Positions 44,772-54,911 of a stretch of 64,000 nt of DNA are shown here, piece by piece. The position numbers and the translations under genes are program-made. Each line of letters begins with the position of its first letter. The first letter of the stretch is position 1. Origin of the DNA: Dioszegia crocea (lineage: Eukaryota; Basidiomycota; Tremellomycetes; Tremellales; Bulleribasidiaceae); assembly GCA_001600615.1 (NCBI GenBank), contig BCKK01000005.1:1141559-1205558 (forward strand), given 5' to 3'. The notes beneath the pieces are model-generated. The model was not told the DNA's origin. It saw only the letters and a list, made by a program, of their open reading frames with translations, and did not search any database.

Positions 44772-46952
44772 GATGGTGACGTTTTGAATGGGGTATGTGA
44801 GCTTGAGGACAAAATCTGTTGGAGAGATCAGCTATTGCGTCCATCCCGTCTGAAGTTGACCAAAGCCCGGAGTTTCCAAAGGGGTAATGGGCAGCAAAGG
44901 GTAGTAAGGTGATGATTGCAGAACGAGACATACGGTAGGAAAATTGCCTTTATGAGATCCTCAACTGGTCCAACCTCGGCCCATGTGCCTGGATCCAGAC
45001 CAACGAGATGTAAGACAAAGATCGGCAGTGGTATGATGTTGTCGTGCGAGCAGTGCGGAGCCTCGAGTTTGGATTGGGACCGGGCTGACGTGAGACAAGT
45101 GGGTTGATCCGGGGTTGTCGGCTTTTGGCGGAGGAGGATGATAGTGACCTGTGGGACTCTACTTTTGGTTGGTGATAGACAGATGGGGTCGAGGGATGAG
45201 GTGTTGTTGGAGGGTGGGATGGAGGGGTGTGACGAAAGCGAGTAACGACAGTGGGGTTGACGAGAGTGAGTTGGACGAGAGGTTCCTTTGAGGTTGAGTC
45301 AAGCTGGTGGTGGATTACGCTGACAGGAGAACACCTCGCACCAACGCTAGCTCCCAGTAGTGGATGCTATGGACCTACACACGAGTCAGCAAGCCTCGCG
45401 AGGAAAGGTTTGGCACGCTCAATTTCATCCAACATAGGATGCCGAAATGATCAGGGAAGTTGCGACTTACCGAATGCTGACCCTTTGACCTGCACGCCGT
45501 AGCCCTGAACACCGAGAACGCAAGTAAAGGACAGAGGAATAGATGGAGGGTAGTTGATGGACAAGATGGAAGGATAAACTGCTCCCCAGCCGAGTTGACC
45601 GCACCTCTTGCCTTTGCCTCTGCGGACAATAGAGACAGTGACGAGGAGTACGACTGACCGGCTTTGGTTTCAGTTGGCCTTTCAGCTGCGCCGTTTCGGG
45701 TGAAGTTGTGTAGGGATATGGGATGATGATGTGATGGAGGCTTGTAGCGAACAGGGTTGGAAGGATGATATGAGTGTAATGGATGGGACAGTTGGGTGAC
45801 TCCGCCGCGCGCCTGATTTTTTCGCATCCGCTCTTCGGATCTTTCTTATTTGATTTCTCAGGGTAAAACGGGAGGCGCCCTCCGCTTGTCCGAAAGGAGG
45901 CTGGTCAAGCAACGACTCCTTTGGCCAGTGTGGCGGATGTGGCACTGACAGTGTGGCAGGTTGGTAGTCAAGCTGGCCGACAAGAAGCAATGGATATAGG
46001 TTCGGAACGCGTTTCAGATTGGGCCGAGCCCATGTGGACGCGTTGCTCGGTTCGCTGGTATCTGTGGTCTGTGCACCGTGACTGTTCGCAGTAACGCGCT
46101 CAACTTTATCGAAAGAGAGAAGCAATTATGCAGCGATACTCGGAGGTGTCAAGCTGCAAGTGAGGCCACATCCGCGCAGCGCTCTACCTGTTTGTCCGAG
46201 CACAAACCAAGCCCAGTATCTTTCGGCAATGTACATGGACGCTGCTGCTTTATCCTGGCAGAGTTATACGTCATGTATCACAGCTATACTCTATGGAGAC
46301 TCATACTCAATGTCCAAGCTCAAGGACGAGGTGTTTCCACGCGCCAGACTGAACTGTAAGACATCCCGACGGAGACCGCAGGAGAACAGCTGCTGCGCTG
46401 CGCCTGGCTGAGCGTACATCAGACATGCCTAGCCACTCTGATTGACATACGAAACCCTCAACGTCCGTCTGGAGGTGGATCCGTCATAGGTTTGCCCGAG
46501 ATCCGTATGCTGAAACTGTACGCAACCGTAGCCCTCACTCGCTGCCAAGACCCGACACAGTAACATGGTATTCCGCTGCCAGCGGAGCTAGGCATCCCAG
46601 GGAGGAGAGGGCTACAAGGCACCTCCTCTAACTACTGGACCGCCCAGCGATCTACTGCTGCGGAATCTCATAACATGCTTGGCTGTGTGTCAGAGGGTGT
46701 TGGTTAGTGGCCAGCGACGGAGTGGTGGGTGGCGAGGCGACTGTGCCCCCTGACGTCATTACCTCAAGCCTCACCGCATTCAGCCCAGCCGTGCCTGAAA
46801 CCAGAGTTTCGCCGCTGCTTCCCTCGCTTCCTTCCCTTTCATGGTTTCTGCTTCCCTTATCTATATATCCCTCTCACTCTTATACATCTACTTCACACCA
46901 CTCTACAACACAACCATCTTCCCATTACCCACCTCCAGACACTCAATTCAAG
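44772..46952. other. Large divergent intergenic region CDC25 (-) / PMP3 (+)
   Basis: 2181 bp, the longest gene-free stretch in the window. It must contain both promoters and could hold a long CDC25 leader. Minus-strand ORFs at 45375-45827 and 45682-46125 have no family resemblance and biased composition. I found no tRNA or conserved motif. The PMP3 end has a TATA-like element and a pyrimidine-rich run (46800-46900). Confidence 0.45.
46862..46868 (+). promoter_or_regulatory. TATA-like element upstream of PMP3
   Basis: TATATAT, 91 bp before the PMP3 ATG, in a pyrimidine-rich stretch (ccctctcactct follows). Position and context fit a core promoter of a strongly expressed gene. Confidence 0.55.
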
Positions 46953-47499
46953 ATGCCTTTCAGTACGTCTCCCTTCCGCTCTGTCTCGGAGCGCCGCGAG
47001 AATAGCCATCAAAACACCACACGTGCATTTCAGCTGACCACTCTAGCCTGCGGCGACATTGTCAAGATCATCTTTGCCATCATCCTCCCTCCTCTCGGTG
47101 TCTTCCTTGAGCGTGGTTGCGGTGCCGACTTCCTGAGTAAGTTGACAATCCCATGAGCATTGGGAAAAGATTTCAGCTGACACCATCAGTCAACATCCTT
47201 CTTACCAGTGAATATTCGCCCTTCTGCCTTTCCTAGCCACATCCCTCCTTGCTATCTCCTGCTCTTCCTCGCCCTCGCCGTGACTGCTCCGTGCGAGCGG
47301 GCGCGATACGGAATTCCGAAGCCAAAATCTCATCAGAAATTGCCACCCAAAACCTTCACCCTCACCCTCATTCCTCAATCTCATTCCTCCACAACATTCC
47401 TTCCATTCTCCCACTCAACACAGAGCACAGCTGACCCTCCCAGTTCTCGGATTCATCCCCGGAATCATCCACGCCCTGTACATTATTCTGAAGTATTGA
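46953..47499 (+). CDS. PMP3: Pmp3/UPF0057 plasma membrane proteolipid
   Basis: A 57-residue, two-span hydrophobic protein that affects membrane potential and salt tolerance. The exons are 46953-46962 (10 nt), 47047-47136, 47190-47207 (18 nt) and 47444-47499. Joined, they read MPFTCGDIVKIIFAIILPPL, GVFLERGCGADFLINILLTI and LGFIPGIIHALYIILKY, which fits the family along its whole length. The introns are 84, 53 and 236 nt; all have gctgac branch sites (for example cagctgaccactctag). The third intron is several times longer than typical here. The start is certain because Thr4 is split over intron 1. The gene lies after a large intergenic region with a TATA-like element. Confidence 0.96.
47208..47443 (+). 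other. Long PMP3 intron 3
   Basis: 236 nt, donor gtgaat, acceptor ccctcccag, branch agctgaccctcccag. Internally pyrimidine-rich. No hairpin or snoRNA box pair could be established by eye. Confidence 0.5.
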
Positions 47500-48363
47500 G
47501 GCGGGATTCAGAAGGGACGGCTGGGGTATCCATGATGGAAAGGCGTAATTGGACGATGGGCAGACTTTGTACGGCCTAGGCGAGGTTAAAGACGTGATGT
47601 AATACTGATTGAGAATGATCTACAGGCCGTGGATTATACCGGGGATGAAGCGCAGGATATTGGAAAATCCAGTCGAGTGTATGATGGGCCACGCTCGTGG
47701 CGCAGGGACCGGCCGGATCATAACGAATCGGAGCTTGGTTTACGTGCGATACTCGCTAACGTGCGCCAGGCCTGGAAGGCTTGGAAGTCTCACCTTCAAT
47801 ATCCTTCAGATCAATCCCGAAAGCCTCAGATCAAGACTTCAGCTTTGCGTACAAGCCAAGATATCAGACCATAACTCATGTCGCTCGTCTCGCCACAAGT
47901 ACCGCTCCGCTTCCTCAACTCGCAAACCGAATCTGCAACTCCGCTTATGCAGGCTTGGGACTGCCCCACGGTACGCCCAGGGAATCCCGGCATCATTGTT
48001 CTGCTCGTGCTCGTCCGCATGGTCTGTCGTCCTGGGAACTGGCAGAGGCTTGTGCCGAGGCCTGAGGACTAGCGCTGTCTATGGATGTACAGCCAGAGCA
48101 GCATCAGGAAGGATACGGACTGAGGAGCGTCGAGCCTCGCCCCGCGCGACACACACACGCCCCTTTCCCTCAGGCCTACACTTCGATTGTGCGCACAGAC
48201 CGCCGGGAGATTGCGCAGAAGCGATTCCTAAGGCTTCCCCATAACTGAGCTGCTGATTTCGCTATGACACTTATACTCTTACTTCCTACTTGTTGACCAG
48301 CTTGACTTAATTGGGCGACGGAACACCGGACACCAACCTTATATTGAGAGCGACTTCAGTGCC
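47500..48363. other. Spacer between PMP3 and the orphan disordered-protein gene
   Basis: 864 bp. It includes the PMP3 3' side and the promoter of the next plus-strand gene. A plus-strand ORF at 47609-48244 is open for 211 codons but has no plausible family features and unusual composition (many Arg, Cys and Ser), so it is not called. Confidence 0.4.
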
Positions 48364-51300
48364 ATGTTTTCCGAGCTTGAGCAAGATCTGGAGGTACGTT
48401 TCCTCCGCTGTAACCATAGGAACTTGCAGTTGTGCCGTTCCGCAGCTTATATCCAGGTTGATATCCTCTACAAGCACAAATCTCTAGGTAAGTCTCCCAC
48501 TTTTGCTCCAAGCTCGGGTCCAGACAGCTAACTCCACAGCTGTCGTCAGAGTCCGATCATGTCCTACAAATCATCAAGAATTCCACCTATTTGACAAGTC
48601 CCCACTTCTTGACCTTGCGACCGATCCTGAACCCGTACGTAGCCCACTACCTCCTCCAATGTACAATCATCCTGCTAAACGCAATAGGAAGATATCCAAA
48701 TCCGGATCCGCCGTCCACTCCATCCGTCCTCCCGCGAAGCTCTGAGATTGGAGCCATCTCTCAATGGGCTACCATGCCGGATGTCAACAATGCGTCAGGG
48801 GCAGATGGAGAGGGTTATAATTCTCCAGGCGGAGAAGGAACCGAGTCCACTCAGGGATGACAGTGATGATGATTCGGATGAAGTGAGTCAAAGAGGGGCG
48901 TGTGTGATCTGTGTGGGAGATTGCTGATTGTTCAAGGGAGAGTTGAGGCAGTTTTCGATACCCAAACGGAGACTGAACGGGAGTATCGTCTTGAGGGTCT
49001 ACAAGGATCTTGACAGGCAATCAGCGCCGGCGGCAGTGGACACGGTAGGTCCACCTTCGGTGTTGTTAGAGAAGAGTGGCAATAGTAGTGGCTGACAAGG
49101 TGCAGGCTTTGGCTCACTACAATGGAGGATTGTGAGCTGTGAAATGCAGATGAGTAAGCAATAGCTGACTTCGCAGTCCCTCATTCGATCCTCAGTCCAA
49201 TACGTCAACCTCAGACACCACAGAAGAAGAGGATATCGCCACACGAGTTCCCTGGCGCAAATTCACATTCCACGTTAGTCTCTCCTTCCCACCTTCAGTA
49301 TCCAGCCCAGGCCCATGATCTGACGTGAATAGTTATCTGCCGCCACCGTCCATATTCCCAAGACAGTGATTAGTCCTAAAATCAATCGACCCTTTGGGTA
49401 TCCTCAACCCCGCCGACCGACCCATATTCGGACTCCCGTACCGGACCGACGGACCACTCAGTCATCCCCTATCTTGCCTTATCTTCAATTACCATTCAAC
49501 TCTCCTTTGGTACTCACTAGGTCATCCATGGGAATTCAGCCCATATCGGATAATGATCGTCAAGATGGAAGATCTGTGACCGGCGTCGACTCGCCACTCG
49601 ACACCGATCCGCTTCCAACACAGCGATCGAATCAGACGCCCAGTGCTGTATTACTCCTGTCTACCGATGGAAGTACCATCGATCGATCTGGCTTGTCCCC
49701 TATGAAGATCAATCCTATACATGGGAAATGCCCGGCCGAGTCGGATCTCTTGCCTGCAAACGACCAAGCGGCACCACCTACCTCCAGCCTAGAAATTCCG
49801 CTCTTCCGACTCGAAACCGCCAGATCAGGTCCATTCCCCGCCGACTCTGTCCCACCTACACCTTCGGCTTCCAGCAGCGGCGTCATCGCCACACCTCCAG
49901 ATCCTGCGGCCCTTCTACCATCAATGCCACCTCAACCACAAACATCATCATCCTCAGTCCTCCTTCCACCACCTGTCAACCCCAAGGCAACAGCCAACCC
50001 TACGCTCGACCCGAACCAGCAAGCGCCCAACGTACCCGAGGAATCATTGTTTGAATTCGACGCATACAATATACCCCTCGAAGACGTACCGGAGGACCTA
50101 GCGGAGTTTACAGCAATCTTCGAGGCGCAGAATGCTGCTGCCGCTGACGCAGCACTTGATCTGGCCAAACTACCACCCCAAGTTGCAGCTGAAGCTTCAA
50201 AATCTGCTCGTGTATTATCCCTACCTCCAGACCTCGGTCTCAGGGGCGAGGTACACCAGCCTGATCTTGGAGACCCTCGACATCCCGATACATCGTATGT
50301 AGATATCGCTACCTTGCCGAAACTATCTTCCGCGCCCATCATACATTTACCCACGGTCAATGAACCCCTTCACAAGCTTGCTCTGCCCGACTGGGCCGAC
50401 GATAACGACCCCATTCTAGATCGCAGCTCATCCCCTTCCTATCCACCCCCCATCAGACGGCGTCACCCGATCGGAACTCGTCCGGCTCCACCAGCCCTGA
50501 CTCCACTCAGCCGGATTCCAATTCCCCTCTACGAGTCTTCCGACCCACCACTACTCCCCGATCCCCCGATAAGGACTCAGGCTCAAGCCAAGCCGTACTT
50601 GCCCGGAAAGTATCGATATCGCCAACCAGATATCACCCCTATCGACCGGACTCCATCGGCTTATCAATCTCTGCAGCGTCGAAGTAACACAAGTGGTACG
50701 AGCAGCAACCGAGGTCCGGAGATGAAGACCAGCGGGGAGAGACGCTATATCGGCCCGCCAAACACAGAAGGTAGACATTCCGACCCCAGCATGCGCACCT
50801 CCCGAGCGATACCCCGGTCGAAAGTACCATTCGAAAAAGGACCACATCGGAGTCATGCGCCTCGATCTTCTCCTCCCTTATCTTCCTCTTCTGCCGTAGA
50901 GGATTTAGTCAGGCCCGAATCCCCGACTCCAGCCTCACCAGTAATGCCGCGTCGAGAGACGCCGACAGCCCCCGCCGGATCCAGCTCCGAGGTGGAAAGA
51001 TCCAAAGGAAAGAAGAGGAAATTGGCAGAGGTGATTCCAATGTGGACTAACCCGCGTGGGATGTTCAATCCGGACGAGAAGGAATTGAGAGAGATACGGC
51101 GGGAGGATAAGAGACGGAAGAGGGAAGAGAGGGATGGTGAGGGTAAAAATAGGGAGACTCGGGAGAAGGGAAGGGGAGAGAGGAAGATTCATGCTTCAAC
51201 TTCGTATATTCCTCCACCTCCTCCTCCGCCGATGAGTTCAAGGAAGGAAAAGCGGTATAACCCCGATGGAGGATTGAGGGTTTCGCCTCCGCCCAAGCGG

Positions 51301-51447
51301 AGAGATGTGGATCGGGCGAGGGCGAATAGGAAGGATGAAGGAGTGAAGGGGGAAGTCGGTGTTGCTCTGACGGGTACGGGCCGAAGGAAGGGGGCAGCAG
51401 CGAGGTCAGTGGGGGAGGTTATTGACCTTACGATGGATTCGCCCTAG
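48364..51447 (+). CDS. Unrecognised, mostly disordered protein with C-terminal SUMO-interaction-like motif
   Basis: I do not recognise this gene. The start at 48364 gives MFSELEQDLELCRSAAYIQV, and splicing of seven short introns joins DILYKHKSLAVVRVRSCPT, LATDPEPEDIQIRIRRPL, PSPLRDDSDDDSDE, GSIVLRVYKDLDRQSAP and ATRVPWRKFTFHLSAATVHI into one frame that runs into a final exon of about 2 kb. The long exon is Pro/Ser-rich. It has one more hydrophobic/acidic block (ESLFEFDAYNIPLEDVPEDL) and LAEFTAIFEAQNAAAADAAL. Towards the end are a nuclear-localisation-like RKEKR, basic DKRRKREERDGEGK, a poly-Pro stretch and GEVIDLTMDSP, a VIDL-type SUMO-interaction-like motif, ending at 51447. Length is about 900 residues. 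The ordered part is likely the N-terminal 200 residues. A nuclear role is an inference. Confidence 0.72.
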
Positions 51448-51877
51448 TGATGTTTACAGCGAAGATGGATTGTGGTGTGGTGTAATATTGAGGATGGAGG
51501 TGGAGGAACGATGGTGGGGAGGGATTCGGCAGGCAGGAGGAGCCAATACAGGTGGAAGATCAAGTCGACACCCAGATATAAGTCGTTGATTGGCCATCTT
51601 GAATCTATAATCTGACCTCCTTGCAAGCTCTCAGCGCGATGATCTGGTCAGACCTGACGCCAGGTCGTATCGCCCACAATGATGAATGTGTTTCCATGGT
51701 TGTGCTAAAGTACACTCAAATACAACACTACCCTGTTTGCCTCTACAAGACACAGCCTTGACTCTGGCTTCTCTCCTCGCTCGCCCTAATTCCCCATCAC
51801 TCCAACCGCTACTACAGCCCTGTCTTTCGCATCCATCCCGACGTGCATAGCAACGGCCCCTGCGACACATCCCTGCA
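51448..51877. other. Convergent 3' region, orphan gene / GATA factor
   Basis: 430 bp between two converging stop codons. Nothing gene-like was recognised. Confidence 0.45.
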
Positions 51878-53290
51878 TCACTCCTCCTGCTCCTCCTTTG
51901 GCTCCTTTTCCCTCTTGACCTTCTTCACCTTGGCCACCGGGGGCTTCTCCCCACTTGACCCACCACCCTCCGCGTCCGCCTTTGCCGCGGCGAGCTTCTC
52001 GTCCTGCTTCTTCCTCTTTCGCTGCAATTTCATGTGTACCAAACCCTGCAATATTAGCTGCAGTCTCACTCAGGGGCAGAAAAGACATACACAAGCATTA
52101 CACAAAGTCCTAGGTCCCAATGGTCCCCTCCTCCATTCTGGCGTCTCGGTCGCTCCGCATGCCATACACTTTGTGTTCGGCTTCTCCTTCCCTCGCCTGG
52201 TTGGCGGGACTCCGGACGGAGAGGGGGTTTGATTATTTGTGTGTGGGCGAGATTCGGCCGGTACGGGCGGCGCGGGGGCTTGATGCTGGGAAAAGATTGC
52301 CATTCCCTCGGCTGAGAGATCGAGCAGAGGTTGTAGGCTCTGAGTCTGAGAGTTGTCGATATTGCTCTGGTGCCCAGTAGGGATTGGGCGGAAGTGCGGT
52401 AGGGAGGCGAAGAGGTGTTCGTATATTGACAATGCCTAGAGATTAGCCGTTGAGCTCCAACTGAGACATACCTGGCCGCAATCCTGACCAGTCACCTCCT
52501 GCCTCGGTCCCCAATTACCCAAACCTCCAGCCAGGTCCGAGTATAAGTTACCCGGGTAGGCTGCTGATTTCGGATAATCATATTCCGTCATGGGAGATGC
52601 GTGTGGCGGGGGACCGCTGTATGTTCGCTGCATACCGTTATTGGATGGCTGGGAGGATGATTCGGATGATTGACGGGCTGCCTGTCTGGCGTATGGCCTA
52701 CCATCATCCGACAAGTCCACCGCGAGAGATTCACTCTGGCCCGGATGGGAGCCGCCCTCGCCGGATGATCCGGCCCAGTCAAGTACGGAGGGGTCGTGCC
52801 ACTGGCCTCGTGCCTGAGGCCATTGCCGGTTTCCGGGGAGAGGTATGCCGAGTGAGGGATTAGGGGAGTGGTGGAGTGGCAGATGGGGCCGGAGAGGGGA
52901 AGGGAGGGAGATATCATCGAGCAGATGTCGAGATGAGGAAGCCTGGGGTGGTCGTGGATAGAGGCCGACTATCCCAGGTGAGGTAATGTAGGTATTGGCA
53001 GTGAGAGCTGCGTTTAGATCTCCGTTATCGGAGCCGGTCGGAGCAAAGTATGAGGGGGGTAAGTCGGGGGTCCGACGGTCTGTATAGTACGCCGGGAGGT
53101 AGGTAGGGGGTAGAGGATGAGCGGGCTCAGGTACGAGGCCAAAGTGTGAATTTGGACCGGGTGCCGGCGACGCATGTGGAGCTCGGTCACGAGGTGACAT
53201 ACTGTCGACGTTACTAGAGGATGCCGACGGTGTCGAGCGGTTCGAAAAGCCAAACAAGGCAGAAGTAGAACGTGGATAGTTGTTGTTCAT
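51878..53290 (-). CDS. GATA-type zinc-finger transcription factor
   Basis: The start at 53290 gives [20 protein letters not shown], a Ser/Pro-rich N-terminus without a known domain ([37 protein letters not shown]). A segment [20 protein letters not shown] precedes the single zinc finger [20 protein letters not shown] plus TLCNAC: C-x2-C, 18 residues, C-x2-C, the GATA fold with the longer loop found in fungal type IVb fingers. An intron falls exactly after the fourth Cys codon, and coding resumes with [16 protein letters not shown], the basic tail that contacts DNA. It ends in a Lys/Glu-rich tail at 51878. Binding to GATA sites is expected. The target pathway (light, nitrogen, iron) cannot be told from the sequence. 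Confidence 0.85.
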
Positions 53291-53485
53291 GTTGGAGGGA
53301 TTTATCTAGGAGAGAGGCGAGATTGGCTGGTTACTGCAGCACATTATCACTGCACCTGCAGCAGTTTCGTGTGAAAAGAGGCGCAAAAGGGTTTCGCCGG
53401 TCTGCGTTTCCGGTCGGCAGTACGTTTGGGTTAGGGAGTTTGTAGAGTGAGGATGAAAGGGAAAGGGCCTGTTTTAAAAAGGGCA

Positions 53486-53513
53486 GAAGGGCGAAGGGCG
53501 AAGGGCGAAGGGG
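53486..53513. repeat. Tandem repeat of GAAGGGC
   Basis: Four consecutive 7-base units: gaagggc three times and gaagggg once, within the promoter between two divergent genes. Too short and local to be a mobile element. Confidence 0.9.
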
Positions 53514-53826
53514 CGTATACGGGCCGATCAGGCGATTCGGATATGTTTCTCAAGAGACTGTTTGTAGCGGGCGAGATGGATTGAGTAGTTAGATTGTCAG
53601 AGGCTTGAAGAAGGAGCGAAAGAGATCTCCCCCGCCCATCTCCTCGTGCAGCGCCCCCGTGCCTGACTTTGACTTTCTCTATTAGGAAATGGAGATCTTC
53701 CAATTCCCTTAATCGCCTAATCGGGCATAACAAAAAACCTTGTATCGTAATAATTATCGCTGAAAGTAGTAATTGTTTCGGAGTTCGGGCCTTATTCGGA
53801 CCGCCACAATCCTCGATTGCAACACG

Positions 53827-53832
53827 CACGTG
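53827..53832. promoter_or_regulatory. CACGTG element
   Basis: An E-box core in the divergent promoter, 107 bp before the ZCCHC10-like start. Confidence 0.4.
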
Positions 53833-53938
53833 ACCGCATATTCGGATAACCCCAATTTGATGCCGCTAAATAGATCAACTCCTAATCAGCAAGTCTAACC
53901 TCTACACACTCCGAATCCAACATCTGCCATCAACCAAC

Positions 53939-54721
53939 ATGAACACTCGCTTCCCACCACAGCTGCAATCCTCACGCGCAGGACCCAATACGCGCTGTCA
54001 AGTGCGAACCCCAGTTTCTCCTTATCAGCACCGAGCTTATACTGACGATGATCCACCTAGAAATGCCTAAAATTCGGTCACTTCTCGTACAACTGTAAAT
54101 CAGCACCTGTCTACGTTGCCCGACCATCTCGATCTAAGCAACTCGCAGATGCAGGTGATCTTGCGTTTCCGGGAGGCTCCAGTGGACTATATGGTCGGAA
54201 TAAGAATATGGGCAAGCCGAGCGTTGAAGTTCCGGATGAGTTTAAGAAGGGCCCGGCGGGTGTAGGGTTGGCGGATGAGATTTTGAAGGCGAAGGAAGAG
54301 GCAAGGAGGCGGTTGAGTAAACAAGATGGGAAGAGTAAGAGTAAAGGGAAAGAAAGTAAGAAGAGCTCGGGCAAGAAGAGGAGGTGAGCTTTTGTCTTTG
54401 TTGTCAGTTTGGGAGATATGCTGATTGTTCAGTCCCAGTCCGTCGAGCTCTTCGGACTCTGATTCCAACTCCGACTCTGACTCGCATTCGGATTCTGATT
54501 CTGCATCATCTCGCTCTCCTCCTCGTCGGACGAAAAGGAGGTACTCTTCGACCCCACCTCGATCACGCGCGAAGCCGGACGAGCGTGAGACCAGACCACG
54601 ATCTCCTAGCCCAGACCGACGTCCCCGAAGGCGCAGTACGGAAACGCCGCCAGACCGTCGGTCTATGAGTCCGCCGAGACGCACATCGGCTGGTAAACCA
54701 AGATCAGGGGCGGAATACTAG
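53939..54721 (+). CDS. ZCCHC10-like zinc-knuckle protein with RS-type tail
   Basis: A CCHC knuckle protein of the ZCCHC10 type, presumably nuclear and RNA-related. Exon 1 starts MNTRFPPQLQSSRAGPNTRC at 53939; the knuckle is CQKCLKFGHFSYNCKSAP, with its first Cys in exon 1 and the rest in exon 2, split by a 57-nt-scale intron. The middle contains VARPSRSKQL, VGLADEILKAKEEARRRLSK and a Lys/Ser-rich stretch. After the second intron the tail is SPSPSSSSDSDSNSDSD and RS/PR-type repeats (RSPPRRTKRRYSSTPPR). It ends SGAEY at 54721. The knuckle fits C-x2-C-x4-H-x4-C. Function beyond RNA processing is not known. Confidence 0.82.
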
Positions 54722-54911
54722 GTTAGGCGATACATCTGCGATGTATGCTGTCAGGCCAACATCCAACTTCATTCGCCCCTGGAGTCAGGTGTCTTCGCCT
54801 CGTCCCCTTTGCCCTCAGACATTTGACATATAATGACTATACTTCTATACAACAGTTACTGATCTAAGATACCAACAGATCCTTCCACCACACCATTTCA
54901 TCTGGACTACT

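Larger units (their letters stand above)
53291..53938. promoter_or_regulatory. Divergent promoter GATA factor (-) / ZCCHC10-like gene (+)
   Basis: 648 bp. It holds four copies of a 7-mer (53486-53513), CACGTG at 53827-53832 and a few GATA/TATC words (for example taattatcgc near 53750 and ttcggataac near 53840), which could let the GATA factor regulate itself. This last point is an inference. Confidence 0.5.

Noticed and set aside
45375..46125. Minus-strand ORFs between CDC25 and PMP3
   Set aside because: They overlap each other in different frames, have skewed composition and no recognisable motif. They may be leader sequence.
47609..48244. A 211-codon plus-strand ORF
   Set aside because: Arg/Cys/Ser-rich without conserved motif; it reads like random open sequence. 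Kept as a low-probability possibility.
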